A stretch of 64,000 nt of DNA from Spirosoma sp. SC4-14 (GCF_037201965.1 NZ_CP147518.1:4581001-4645000), one strand, 5' to 3'. Counted from the first letter of the stretch, positions 16,897 through 26,090 are shown. The notes: a model not told the origin generated them from the letters alone. Numbers and translations: made by a program.

Positions 16897-18309
16897 ATGG
16901 AAACGAACCGTCGGGATTTTTTGAAGAAAACGGGACTGGGGCTACTGGCAAGCACTCCGCTTTCGGTATATGCCCAAACACCCGATGAGCTACAGGCTAT
17001 TGCCGAACAGGCCCAGCGAACCTCACCTCAGGTGTTTAACATGAGCGGCTACGCAGCTCCAAAACTCGACATCGTTCGGGTCGGGATTATTGGTATTGGA
17101 AACCGGGGCATTGGAGCTGTTGAGCGCTTGAATAAACTGGAAGGTGTCTCCATAAAAGCCCTGTGCGATCTTCGGCGCGAGCGTGTCAATCTGGCGAAAT
17201 CGAAAATTGACCCCAATGGGCACAAACCCGAACTTTATTCTGGTAGCACTGATGTCTGGAAAAAACTGGCCGAACGCACCGACCTCGACCTGGTCTACAT
17301 CCTTACCCCCTGGGCCTATCATACGCCAATGGCGGTGTTCGCGATGAATCATGGGAAGCACGTTTGCGTGGAAGTCCCGGCAGCTAAAACCCTCGACGAA
17401 TGCTGGCAACTGGTCGAAACTTCGGAACGAACCAAAAAGCACTGCATGATGGTCGAAAACTGCTGCTACGATTTCACCGAACTGCTTAACCTGAATCTGG
17501 CCCGGCACGGATTCTTTGGCGAAATAGCCCACTGCGAAGCGGCTTATATCCACAACCTGCAGGAGCTGGTTTTCTCGAAAAACCACTTCTACCAAATGTG
17601 GGAACTGAATGAAATGAGCCAACGGAAAGGGAACCTCTATCCAACGCATGGCCTGGGTCCGGTTTGTCAGGTACTGAACATTAACCGGGGCGACCAGATG
17701 GACTATCTGACGTCGATGTCGAGTAACGATTTTGTGCTGGGCAAGATGGCCAAAGAATTGGCAGCCAACGATGATTTCTACAAGCCCTACGCCAACAAGT
17801 CGTTTAACGGCAACATGAACACCAGCACCATCCGCACCAAAAAAGGAAAGACCATTATGGTGCAGTACGATGTATCGTCTCCCCGACCCTACTCCCGCAT
17901 CCAGCTCATTAGTGGTACCAAAGCCGTAGCCTTAAAATACCCCGAACCAGCCCGTTACTCAACGGGTCATGAGTGGATGAACGAGAAAGAAGTGAAAGAA
18001 CTGGAAACGAAATATATGCCCCCCATTGTGAAGAAAATGGGCGAAATTGCTAAAAACGTGGGTGGTCATGGTGGCATGGATTTCCTGATGGACTGGCGTA
18101 CGATCGACTGCCTGCGGAATGGATTGCCGCTTGATCAGGACGTGTACGATGCGGCACTCTGGAGTTCGGTGGGGCCGTTGAGTGCCTGGTCGGTAGCGCA
18201 TCGGTCCAGCTCAATCGACGTACCTGACTTCACGGGTGGCTCCTGGCAGACGAACAAACCCGTCGATATTTCGATGACGAAAGGCGGCACTACGCAGGCT
18301 AAAGTGTGA
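16897..18309 (+). CDS. Tat-exported Gfo/Idh/MocA protein, GH109 (alpha-N-acetylgalactosaminidase)-like
   Basis: This 470-residue protein begins with a twin-arginine signal (NRRDFLKKTG, cut near VYAQT), so it should be folded with its NAD and exported to the periplasm. The Rossmann motif GIGNRG lies near residue 70 and CVEVPAAKTLDE near 160. The run MMVENCCYDFTELLNL followed by ARHGFFGEIAHCEAAY is typical of GH109. GH109 enzymes cleave alpha-GalNAc by transient oxidation at C3 and elimination, keeping NAD bound. This fits with the GH20 gene upstream and the nag genes downstream. A plain sugar oxidoreductase is the alternative. Confidence 0.85.
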   Translation: METNRRDFLKKTGLGLLASTPLSVYAQTPDELQAIAEQAQRTSPQVFNMSGYAAPKLDIVRVGIIGIGNRGIGAVERLNKLEGVSIKALCDLRRERVNLAKSKIDPNGHKPELYSGSTDVWKKLAERTDLDLVYILTPWAYHTPMAVFAMNHGKHVCVEVPAAKTLDECWQLVETSERTKKHCMMVENCCYDFTELLNLNLARHGFFGEIAHCEAAYIHNLQELVFSKNHFYQMWELNEMSQRKGNLYPTHGLGPVCQVLNINRGDQMDYLTSMSSNDFVLGKMAKELAANDDFYKPYANKSFNGNMNTSTIRTKKGKTIMVQYDVSSPRPYSRIQLISGTKAVALKYPEPARYSTGHEWMNEKEVKELETKYMPPIVKKMGEIAKNVGGHGGMDFLMDWRTIDCLRNGLPLDQDVYDAALWSSVGPLSAWSVAHRSSSIDVPDFTGGSWQTNKPVDISMTKGGTTQAKV

Positions 18310-18318
18310 TGTCAGTTT

Positions 18319-18384
18319 TTTTCGACAGGATTAACAGGATTTCGTGGATTACAATCTTGTAAATCCTGTTAATCCTGTCGAAAA
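18319..18384. repeat. perfect 24-bp inverted repeat (ACAGGATT family)
   Basis: Arms at 18319-18342 and 18361-18384 are exact reverse complements around an 18-base loop; their core is GACAGGATTAACAGGATT. It fills the gap between two Tat-exported oxidoreductase genes. A diverged copy is at 23609-23655. It may act as terminator or RNA-stabilising hairpin. Confidence 0.8.
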
Positions 18385-18417
18385 TAAACCTGTCAAGATT
18401 TATCAAAACCTACATCT

Positions 18418-19425
18418 ATGAACCCATCACCTAGTCGAAGAACATTTTTGAAGCAAACCGCACAGGCCAGCACCGCTCTGCTCCTGGGCCCTGAGTTTAT
18501 CCTGCCTAAGCCCTCAGCGGCAACGGGGAAACGAGTGGGCATTATTGGGCTCGATACGTCGCATAGCACCGCTTTTACCAAAGCGCTGAACGGTCCCGAT
18601 GCTGGCGACCGGTTTCTGAGCTATAAAGTAGTGGCCGCTTACCCGCAGGGGAGCAAAGACATTGAAAGCAGTACGTCGCGGATTCCGGCCTATACCGACG
18701 AAGTGAAAAAGCTAAATGTCGAAATCGTTGATTCAATTGCCGATCTGCTCAAAAAAGTGGACGTTGTCCTGCTCGAAACCAACGATGGCCGACTCCACCG
18801 CGAACAGGCCTTACAGGTACTTAAAGCGGGGAAACGTGTCTTTATCGACAAGCCTATTGCGGCCTCTCTAACGGATGCTATCGCCATTTTCGATGCATCA
18901 AAAAAATACAACATCCCCTTGTTTTCCGCTTCGTCGCTTCGGCACATCAAGGGTATCGAAAAAGTCGATAAAAGCCAGGTGGTTGGTGCCGACACTTTTA
19001 GTCCGGCCGTACTCGAAAAAACCCACCCCGATTTTTTCTGGTATGGCATCCATGGAGTCGAAACACTCTATACGGTCATGGGAACGGGGTGCAAACAGGT
19101 GGTGCGGGTGCATACCGACGGTACAGACATTATCGTAGGCACCTGGGCTGATGGGCGCGTAGGCACCGTTCGGGGTACACGTACGGGCAAACACGACTAC
19201 GGCGGAACGGTCTTCACCAAATCGGGAAATCTCATTTTAGGGCCTTATGGTGGTTACGAGCCTTTGCTGGACGACATTATCCACTATTTCGAAACTGGAC
19301 AGGTTCCCGTATCGCCCGACGAAACCATTGAGATTTTTGCCTTTATGGAAGCTGCCGACGAAAGCAAACGACGCGGAGGAGCCCCCGTTACACTGGAAAG
19401 CGTGCTGGCGAAGGCAAAGCAATAA
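18418..19425 (+). CDS. Tat-exported Gfo/Idh/MocA-like protein with altered cofactor motif
   Basis: The 335-residue protein has a twin-arginine signal (SRRTFLKQTAQ) and the two-domain layout of Gfo/Idh/MocA oxidoreductases. The cofactor loop reads GIIGLDTSHS instead of GxGxxG, and the conserved EKP is DKP (VFIDKPIAAS). NAD(P) binding or catalysis may therefore differ from standard members. It is probably periplasmic. It stands between palindromic repeats and the DegT-type aminotransferase gene, which suggests the pair could act on one sugar, but no substrate can be named. Confidence 0.82.
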   Translation: MNPSPSRRTFLKQTAQASTALLLGPEFILPKPSAATGKRVGIIGLDTSHSTAFTKALNGPDAGDRFLSYKVVAAYPQGSKDIESSTSRIPAYTDEVKKLNVEIVDSIADLLKKVDVVLLETNDGRLHREQALQVLKAGKRVFIDKPIAASLTDAIAIFDASKKYNIPLFSASSLRHIKGIEKVDKSQVVGADTFSPAVLEKTHPDFFWYGIHGVETLYTVMGTGCKQVVRVHTDGTDIIVGTWADGRVGTVRGTRTGKHDYGGTVFTKSGNLILGPYGGYEPLLDDIIHYFETGQVPVSPDETIEIFAFMEAADESKRRGGAPVTLESVLAKAKQ

Positions 19426-19517
19426 GCGGTCATTGGAGATTAGTATATTGATTTCACTCCCAATGCCAGATGACCAATGGCCTATTTCCCTTAACAGACC
19501 TTTAGATCATTACCCCT

Positions 19518-20933
19518 ATGGCACATAAGAACTACTCAAGACGTGAATTCATCTGGCGAAACTCGCTAACGGGTCTGGGCGCAGTGCTAACCCCCTCTTT
19601 TTTAACCAATAAACCACCCAAAGCAGCAGCGACTTCGTCGGCCATGCCCATCCGCTCTACCTCATTTTTGGTAACCGAGCCGCCTGCCCTTCTGGGTGGA
19701 AAACCCGTCCGAACGAAAGACTGGCCTGCCTGGCCGCTCTGGAAACCCGAACAGGACGAGAAACTGTTGCTGGAAGTGATTCGGAGTGGAATCTGGTCGC
19801 GCGACAAGGTTGTTAGCGAATTTGAAACCAGGTGGGCCTCAACCGTCGGAGCCAAACGGTCGCTGGCGGTTGTCAATGGCACCAATGCGATCATAACAGC
19901 GCTGGCCCAGCTTAACATCCGGGGTGGCGATGAGGTATTGGTGCCACCCTACACGTTTATCGGCACGGTTGCCCCTATACTGGCCAATGGGGCTATGCCT
20001 GTGTTTGTCGATGTCGACCCTGAAACGTTTCAGATCGACCCGGCCAAGATTGAAGCTAAAATAACCCCACGCACCAAAGCCATTCTGCCCGTTCATATTC
20101 TGGGACTTCCGGCCAATATGCCGCAGATTCTGTCCATTGCGAAAAAACACAATCTGGTCGTTATTGAAGATGCCTGTCAGGCGCACCTGGCCGAAATCAA
20201 TCATCAGAAAGTAGGTACGTTTGGCCATGCGGGTTGTTTCAGTTTCCAGAACTCGAAAAACCTGGCCATTGGCGAAGGGGGAGCCATTGTCAGCAACGAC
20301 GAAGCATTTATGGATCGCTGTTTTTCATACCACAACTACGGCAACCCATACGGCACCGTTGCCGGAGCCATCGGAACCGGAACGCTCATCCAGGGCACTA
20401 AACTTCGGCTGACCGAATACCAGGCCGCCATTGGTCTGGCGCAACTGAAACGGCTCGATGCCGAAACCACGACCCGCAACACCAATGCGGCTTATCTGAA
20501 AAACAAGATCAGGCACATTCCGGGTATTGTTCCCTACAAACTATACGACAGCGTTACCCGCGGGGCATTTCACCTGTTCCCGTTCCGCTACCAGAAAGAA
20601 GCCTTCAAAGGACTTTCGCGCGAGGTGTTTCTGAAAGCCCTGACTGCCGAAGGCATTCCCTGCTCGAAGGGATACGCTACGCTCAACAACATGCCGTATC
20701 TGAACGATGCCTTTCAGTCGAAGAATTTCCAGAAGATGTATCCGAAAGAAATGCTCAGCTTCAGGACTTATGTTGAACGAAATCACTGCCCGCAAAACGA
20801 CCGACTCTGCAACGAAGAAGCGGTCTGGTTCACCCAGAACATGCTGCTCGGCTCCCAATCGGACATGGATGAAATTGCCAGTGCCATCGAAAAAATTCAC
20901 GCCAATGCGGATAAACTGCTAAGTCAGAAATGA
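19518..20933 (+). CDS. Tat-exported DegT/DnrJ/EryC1/StrS family PLP aminotransferase
   Basis: The 471-residue protein carries a twin-arginine signal (YSRREFIWRNSLTG) before a full sugar-aminotransferase domain. Visible are the substrate/PLP phosphate region (VVNGTNAIITAL), the aspartate in EDACQAH and the PLP lysine in FQNSKNLAIGEGG. DegT/StrS enzymes normally act on nucleotide-bound keto-sugars in the cytoplasm. An exported version must fold with PLP first, which Tat permits. It overlaps the ceramidase-like gene by 4 bases and follows a Gfo/Idh/MocA gene. In known kanosamine synthesis (NtdC/NtdA) the same two families oxidise and aminate C3, so a periplasmic 3-keto/3-amino sugar conversion is a reasonable inference. 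Confidence 0.87.
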   Translation: MAHKNYSRREFIWRNSLTGLGAVLTPSFLTNKPPKAAATSSAMPIRSTSFLVTEPPALLGGKPVRTKDWPAWPLWKPEQDEKLLLEVIRSGIWSRDKVVSEFETRWASTVGAKRSLAVVNGTNAIITALAQLNIRGGDEVLVPPYTFIGTVAPILANGAMPVFVDVDPETFQIDPAKIEAKITPRTKAILPVHILGLPANMPQILSIAKKHNLVVIEDACQAHLAEINHQKVGTFGHAGCFSFQNSKNLAIGEGGAIVSNDEAFMDRCFSYHNYGNPYGTVAGAIGTGTLIQGTKLRLTEYQAAIGLAQLKRLDAETTTRNTNAAYLKNKIRHIPGIVPYKLYDSVTRGAFHLFPFRYQKEAFKGLSREVFLKALTAEGIPCSKGYATLNNMPYLNDAFQSKNFQKMYPKEMLSFRTYVERNHCPQNDRLCNEEAVWFTQNMLLGSQSDMDEIASAIEKIHANADKLLSQK

Positions 20934-22291
20934 AATACATACGTTGGTTCGTCGGTAGTCTACTGCTGCTGAGTTTGATGGCAGGATCGGTCTGGTCAAA
21001 AGGCTGGAAAGCGGGGGTAGCCAAAGAGATTATTACGCCCAAAGAACCACAATGGCTGGCGGGCTATGCGTCCCGTACGCACCCATCCGACGGGAAACTC
21101 CACGATTTATGGGCAAAAGCACTAGTGCTGGAAGACGAATCGGGCCAGCGGGCGGTCTTGGTTACGACCGATATGCTGGGGTTTCCGAAAGACCTGTCGG
21201 ACCCCATTCGGGAACGCCTGAAGAAACAATACGGTCTCTCAAAAGCCCAGATCATTCTGAACAGTTCGCACACGCATTCGGGGCCAGTGCTAGGCCATGC
21301 GTTGCAGGATATTTATCCGCTGGATGCCAGTCAGCAGGCCATCATTGACCGCTATACCCGATGGCTGGAAGATCAGCTTGTAATGCTGGTGGGCAATGCC
21401 CTAAAGCAGTTGGAACCCGTTTCATTGGCTGCTCAGAACGGTGTAACGCGCTTTCAGGTAAATCGGCGCAACAACAAAGAAGGAGCTTTGCTGGAACAGA
21501 CCGAACTGAAAGGCCCTAACGATTATGCCGTTCCGGTCATTAAGATCACGACCGCAACCGGCAAGTTGAAAGCCATTGTGTTTGGCTATGCCTGCCACCC
21601 AACGGTGCTCGACCTATACCAGTGGTCGGGGGATTACGCAGGATTTGCGCAGATCGAACTGGAGAAAGCGCATCCCGGAACAACGGCCCTGTTTTTTCAG
21701 GGTGCCGCTGGCGATCAGAATCCACTCCCCCGCCGAACGGTGTCGCTTGCCCGGCAGTACGGGCGCGAATTGGCGGCTGCCGTAGATCGGGTACTGGAAG
21801 AGCCGATGCGCCCCCTCGAACCACATCTCAAAACCGCTTATTCCGAAATCGAACTTCCGCTCTCAGCTCCACCAACCGAAGCCGAACTACGCAAAACCGC
21901 CAGCGAGACAACACCTTACCTCAAACGCTGGGCAACTCGCCTGCTTGCCGAACAGAAACGGGGCAAACCGTTTGTCAGGAGTTATCCTTACCCGTTGCAA
22001 ATCTGGCAGTTGGGCAATCAGCCAATTCTGAGTTTTGGCGGTGAGTTGGTTATCGAGTATGCACTGGTCTGCAAAAAACGCTTCGGGCCTGACATTTTCG
22101 TGATGGGTTACAACAACGATGTCATGGGCTATATCCCTTCCGCTACCATTTTGCAGGAAGGTGGCTACGAAGGAGCTTCGTCTCAGATGGTCTATGGCCT
22201 GCCGAGCGTCTGGGCATCATCGGTCCCGAATCTAATCTACGACGAAATAAACCGGCTCGCTGAAGAAGTGGGCATTCCCGTAAGCAAATAA
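20930..22291 (+). CDS. neutral/alkaline non-lysosomal ceramidase N-terminal domain protein
   Basis: The 453-residue protein has a signal peptide (cut near SVWSKG) and the N-terminal catalytic domain of neutral ceramidases, zinc-dependent amidases that release sphingosine and fatty acid from ceramide. The metal motif SSHTHSGP (about residue 105) and YACHPTVLDL (about 220) are visible. Full ceramidases are about 650 residues with a C-terminal beta-sandwich; that domain is missing here. In an amino-sugar locus the enzyme might hydrolyse a different amide, such as an N-acyl sugar. Start ATG overlaps the aminotransferase stop by 4 bases. Confidence 0.85.
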   Translation: MKYIRWFVGSLLLLSLMAGSVWSKGWKAGVAKEIITPKEPQWLAGYASRTHPSDGKLHDLWAKALVLEDESGQRAVLVTTDMLGFPKDLSDPIRERLKKQYGLSKAQIILNSSHTHSGPVLGHALQDIYPLDASQQAIIDRYTRWLEDQLVMLVGNALKQLEPVSLAAQNGVTRFQVNRRNNKEGALLEQTELKGPNDYAVPVIKITTATGKLKAIVFGYACHPTVLDLYQWSGDYAGFAQIELEKAHPGTTALFFQGAAGDQNPLPRRTVSLARQYGRELAAAVDRVLEEPMRPLEPHLKTAYSEIELPLSAPPTEAELRKTASETTPYLKRWATRLLAEQKRGKPFVRSYPYPLQIWQLGNQPILSFGGELVIEYALVCKKRFGPDIFVMGYNNDVMGYIPSATILQEGGYEGASSQMVYGLPSVWASSVPNLIYDEINRLAEEVGIPVSK

Positions 22292-22308
22292 ATCGACACA
22301 AGATTACC

Positions 22309-23628
22309 ATGTCCCATCTTCATACAGCCCGTCTGGTTTTAGCACCTGCGTCGTTAACCGCAACGCCCTATTATTCGGGCTTTCCGCTGGCACACGATAC
22401 CTATAACGCCATTACGGCCGCCAGCGACGGTAAAATCTACTACGTACTCTGCTCTGAATCCTACGACCAGGGCGGCCAACTTTATGTCTATGATCCCATT
22501 ACGGATAAAACACAGTGGCTGGCCGATCTGACCGCCCTCTGCGAAGAAGCCAATGCGAATGCCATTCCACAGGGCAAGAGCCACGTGCGGTTCTACGAAA
22601 GCAAGGGAAAGCTGTATTTTGCCACACACATCGGTGTCTACGAGATGATCGACGGTATGGAGCGGTTACCTCAGCAGGCCCCCGATGGCAAAAACCTGTA
22701 TCCTGGGGGCCATTTTCTGTCCTACGATCTGGCAACGGGGACTTTCGAAAACCTGGCCATTGCTCCTGAGGGCGAAGGCATTCTAACCATGACCATCGAC
22801 CGGGAGCGCGACCATCTCTATGGCATCACCTGGCCAATGGGCTATTTTATCGACTACGATATCAAGGCAGATACGCTCCAAAACCTCGGACTCGTTTCGG
22901 CTAAAGGTGAAGCAGGAAACGTGGGCGACGACTACCGGGTTTTATGCCGGTCGATGGTTGTCGATCCACGCGACGGAACGGTTTATCTGTCTACCTCAGA
23001 AGGCGATATTCTCTCGTATCGACCCGGCAGCGAATCGCTGAAAAAAGTGGATGGAGTCGATCTTCGGCTCGATTATTTTGGTCAGTACGACCCCAAACAC
23101 CCCGGCAGCATGGGCTACAACTGGCGCAAAATTTTCTGGTATGCGCCCGAGCAGGTAGCCTACGGCATTCACGGTAACTCGGGCTATCTGTTCCGTTTCG
23201 ATCCCGAACAGGCCACAATCGAACTCGTAGAACGACTTACCTCGGAGCCGTCGCGCAAAAGCGGTATGTTCGATCAGTTTAGCTACGGCTATCTGGGATT
23301 TCAGCCCGGCCCCGATCAACAGACCATTTACTACCTGACGGGTGGCCCTATCTACATCGACGGAAAACGGGTGAAAGGTGCCGACCAGATTGCGAAAGGA
23401 GCCGCCAAAGGACTGGAGAATCTGCATCTGGTAACGTTCCACTTACCAACACAACGCTATACCGACCACGGCCCCATTTTTTACGCCGACGGCAATCGCC
23501 CAACCTACGTCAATTCCATTGCTATCGGTACAGATGGGTCGGTCTATACACTGGCCCGGTTTGAGCACGATGGACACGAGATTCAGGACTTGATCAAGAT
23601 TTGTTTTCGACAGGATTTACAGAATTAG
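22309..23628 (+). CDS. beta-propeller-like protein of unknown function
   Basis: The 439-residue protein shows repeated blades (GKIYYVLCSES, GQLYVYDPITDKTQ, GHFLSYDLATGTFENL, GYFIDYDIKADTLQNL, GTVYLSTSEGDILSY, GYLFRFDPEQATIEL). The layout resembles a seven-bladed SMP-30/YVTN or oligogalacturonate-lyase-type propeller. No signal peptide is visible, unlike most neighbours. The last residues (about FRQDLQN) are encoded by the left arm of the repeat at 23609-23655, so the natural C-terminus was probably altered by repeat insertion. Function is unknown. Confidence 0.75.
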   Translation: MSHLHTARLVLAPASLTATPYYSGFPLAHDTYNAITAASDGKIYYVLCSESYDQGGQLYVYDPITDKTQWLADLTALCEEANANAIPQGKSHVRFYESKGKLYFATHIGVYEMIDGMERLPQQAPDGKNLYPGGHFLSYDLATGTFENLAIAPEGEGILTMTIDRERDHLYGITWPMGYFIDYDIKADTLQNLGLVSAKGEAGNVGDDYRVLCRSMVVDPRDGTVYLSTSEGDILSYRPGSESLKKVDGVDLRLDYFGQYDPKHPGSMGYNWRKIFWYAPEQVAYGIHGNSGYLFRFDPEQATIELVERLTSEPSRKSGMFDQFSYGYLGFQPGPDQQTIYYLTGGPIYIDGKRVKGADQIAKGAAKGLENLHLVTFHLPTQRYTDHGPIFYADGNRPTYVNSIAIGTDGSVYTLARFEHDGHEIQDLIKICFRQDLQN

Positions 23629-23655
23629 CAGGATTACACCCCTGTAAATCCTGTC
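23609..23655. repeat. second ACAGGATT-family palindrome, overlapping a gene end
   Basis: GACAGGATTTACAG (23609-23622) pairs with CTGTAAATCCTGTC (23642-23655). It is related to the repeat at 18319-18384 but has a different middle. Its left arm supplies the last codons and stop of the propeller gene. Confidence 0.75.
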
Positions 23656-23670
23656 AAAAAAATAGTCACT

Positions 23671-25656
23671 ATGAAATGGTTTGGTTTGCTACTGGTTACG
23701 GGTTTATGCCTGTCCTGCTCGCATTACAAAGACGCGTTATCGCCCGACGATGCCCTCAATAGCTTTACCCTTGCCGACGAACAATTGGGCGTAAGCATCT
23801 TTGCCGCCGAACCGCAGGTGCTCGACCCCGTTGAGATGGCCTTCGATGAAGAGGGCAATGCTTTTGTTGTTGAAATGCCCGATTACCCGACTAAACCCGA
23901 AAACGGCCAATGGAACGGTACCATTCGGATGTTGACCGATACCAACGGCGACGGACGGATGGATTCGTCGCTCGTTTTTGCCGATAATCTGTCGGAAGCG
24001 ACCAGCATTTTACCCTGGCAGGGCGGCCTGCTGGTGACGGCTGCGCCCAGCATCTGGTTTCTGAAAGATACGACGGGCGACCATCGGGCCGACATCAGAG
24101 AAGTGCTTTTTACGGGATTCTTTGCCGATAATTCCGAAGCACAGATCACCAACTTGCGCTACAGTATCGATAACTGGATATATGCATCCAATACTGGTCG
24201 GGAAGGCGAAATCCGGTTTATGCGAAACCCGAAAGCACCCGCTGTTTCGGTGAAAGGGGGTGATTTTCGGTTCCGGCTCGACCGGGGGCAGTTTGAAATC
24301 GAATCCAGCAACGGCCAGTTTGGCCTCGCCATCGATAACTGGGGCAACCGCTTCTTCACCGAAAACAGCCTACATATACAGCAGGCACCAATTCCCGCCC
24401 GGTATCTATATCGGCACAAGCATCTGCCTGCCGTTGAAGCAACTGTCAATATTTCGGACCATGCCCCCATTATGGTTCAGGAAACCCCCGCTCCGTATTG
24501 GCGGGCCGAACGCACAAAACGACGCAACCAACAGTTTGCCGAAGCCAACCTCGACCGGAAAGAATATGCCGACGATCATTTTACGGGCGCTTCAGGTGGC
24601 ACGTTTTACGGTGGAGATGGTTTGCCAAAGGAGTATTATGGTTCTGTTTTCACGGGCGATGTAGCCGGTAATCTGGTACACCGCGATGTGCTCACCACTT
24701 CGCCCACCAGCCCTGCATTTGTTGCCAGTCGGGGAAGTCAGGAAAAAGAACATGAGTTTCTGGCATCTACCGATCCCTGGTTTCGACCAGTCAATTTTAC
24801 GGTCGGGCCCGATGGTTGCCTATACGTGATCGATATGTATCGGCAACATATTGAAACCCCAACGGCCATCCCCGACGATCTTAAAGAAGAAATGGATTTT
24901 ACGAATGGCCGCACACAGGGACGGATTTATCGCATAGCGCCAAAAACCCATAACGCGGCTACTGTTCGGCCAAAACTACGCAGCAAATCCAGCGCCGAAC
25001 TGATTCCCTTACTCGCCCATCCGAACCAGTGGTGGCGGTTGCAGGCACATCGGTTGTTGCTCGAAAAACAGGATAAATCGACAATTCCAGCCCTACGAAC
25101 AATGGCAGCGAAACACCCTGATTCTCAGGCCCGGCTCCATGCTTTTTTTGTTCTCGAAGGATTGGATGCGCTGGATGCCAGTCTGATCGTTCAGGGTATG
25201 CAGGATATACAACCGGAGATCAGAGCGTATGGCGCGATGCAGGCCGAACGGTTCTCGGCTTGTTTACCGCAACTGATCGACAAAGCCAGCGATTCATCGG
25301 CACGGGTGGTGTTTCAGACGAGTTTGAGTCTAGGACAATTTTCTTCTCCAACTGTTGTACCTGCGCTGGCACGTATCCTGGAAAAATACGGTCGGGATCG
25401 TTGGTTCCGAACAGCCATTTTAAGTTCTGAATCGGGCTCGTCGGTAGCGTTGGCTAAGCAGTTGGTACAGAATGGCGTAATCTTCAAAACCGAAACCCCT
25501 TATGCGGATGCTTTTCTGCATGATCTCGCCTTTGTCATAGGCTCCCGAAAACGCGGTAACGAAACCGCCGAACTACTGGCCTTATTCGATAAACAACCGC
25601 ATTGGAAAGCCATTGCCTCGAAAGGTGTGGCAGAAGGCCAGACGCGTACAGTATAG
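23671..25656 (+). CDS. PVC-type membrane-bound dehydrogenase (PQQ-like propeller with HEAT repeats), lipoprotein
   Basis: The 661-residue protein has a lipoprotein signal (LCLSC), so it is probably anchored in the envelope. Residues about 40-430 form a propeller of the sugar-dehydrogenase type with the family phrases FDEEGNAFVVEMPDYP, TDTNGDGRMD and TGASGGTFYGGDGLP. The C-terminal 200 residues are HEAT-like helices (LLAHPNQWWRLQAHRLL). No CxxCH haem motif is present here, whereas many relatives carry a cytochrome c tail. Electrons could pass to the HiPIP encoded 63 bases downstream. Substrate is unknown; a sugar is likely from context. Confidence 0.85.
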   Translation: MKWFGLLLVTGLCLSCSHYKDALSPDDALNSFTLADEQLGVSIFAAEPQVLDPVEMAFDEEGNAFVVEMPDYPTKPENGQWNGTIRMLTDTNGDGRMDSSLVFADNLSEATSILPWQGGLLVTAAPSIWFLKDTTGDHRADIREVLFTGFFADNSEAQITNLRYSIDNWIYASNTGREGEIRFMRNPKAPAVSVKGGDFRFRLDRGQFEIESSNGQFGLAIDNWGNRFFTENSLHIQQAPIPARYLYRHKHLPAVEATVNISDHAPIMVQETPAPYWRAERTKRRNQQFAEANLDRKEYADDHFTGASGGTFYGGDGLPKEYYGSVFTGDVAGNLVHRDVLTTSPTSPAFVASRGSQEKEHEFLASTDPWFRPVNFTVGPDGCLYVIDMYRQHIETPTAIPDDLKEEMDFTNGRTQGRIYRIAPKTHNAATVRPKLRSKSSAELIPLLAHPNQWWRLQAHRLLLEKQDKSTIPALRTMAAKHPDSQARLHAFFVLEGLDALDASLIVQGMQDIQPEIRAYGAMQAERFSACLPQLIDKASDSSARVVFQTSLSLGQFSSPTVVPALARILEKYGRDRWFRTAILSSESGSSVALAKQLVQNGVIFKTETPYADAFLHDLAFVIGSRKRGNETAELLALFDKQPHWKAIASKGVAEGQTRTV

Positions 25657-25659
25657 GTT

Positions 25660-25696
25660 TTAACCGCAAAGAGCGCCAGACCTTCTCTGCGGTTAA
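25660..25696. repeat. palindrome TTAACCGCA/TGCGGTTAA
   Basis: Nine-base arms (25660-25668 and 25688-25696) extend inward as an imperfect stem. The sequence belongs to the same intergenic family as 16755-16896. It lies just after the PVC-type dehydrogenase stop and could end transcription. Confidence 0.6.
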
Positions 25697-25719
25697 GAGA
25701 TAGATATAAAATCCAATTT

Positions 25720-26064
25720 ATGAATCCATCGTATTCACGACGAAAATTCATGGCTGTGGGAACATCCGTTTTCGGCTTATCGCTGTTGCTGAGTAGGTGT
25801 CGGTCAAAAAGCTCTTCTGATGCCAAGGAATCAGCAACGGCAATCGACCCCTGCACCGACTTTTCGGGCGTTAGCGAAACCGACCTGAAAACCCGCAAAA
25901 AGCTAGGCTACGTCGATCAGTCGCCCCGGCCCGAATCGAAGTGTGGTAACTGCAACCTATGGCTTCCGCCCAAAGCGGGCAAAGCCTGTGGCGGGTGTAT
26001 GTTGTTTAAGGGGCCTGTTCATACAACGGGCTACTGCACGTACTGGGCTCCTCAAAGCAACTAA
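25720..26064 (+). CDS. high-potential iron-sulfur protein (HiPIP), Tat-exported
   Basis: This 114-residue protein starts with a twin-arginine signal (SRRKFMAVG). The C-terminal half has the HiPIP cysteine pattern: CGNC, GGCMLF and GYCTYW supply four ligands of a 4Fe-4S cluster. HiPIPs are small periplasmic electron carriers with high redox potential. Its place next to the PVC-type dehydrogenase and between Tat-exported oxidoreductases suggests it carries electrons from one of them to the respiratory chain. A cysteine in DPCTDF is extra to the cluster set and lies after the signal. Confidence 0.9.
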   Translation: MNPSYSRRKFMAVGTSVFGLSLLLSRCRSKSSSDAKESATAIDPCTDFSGVSETDLKTRKKLGYVDQSPRPESKCGNCNLWLPPKAGKACGGCMLFKGPVHTTGYCTYWAPQSN

Positions 26065-26090
26065 TCATCTGTTTATCAAAAGCCTTTTTC

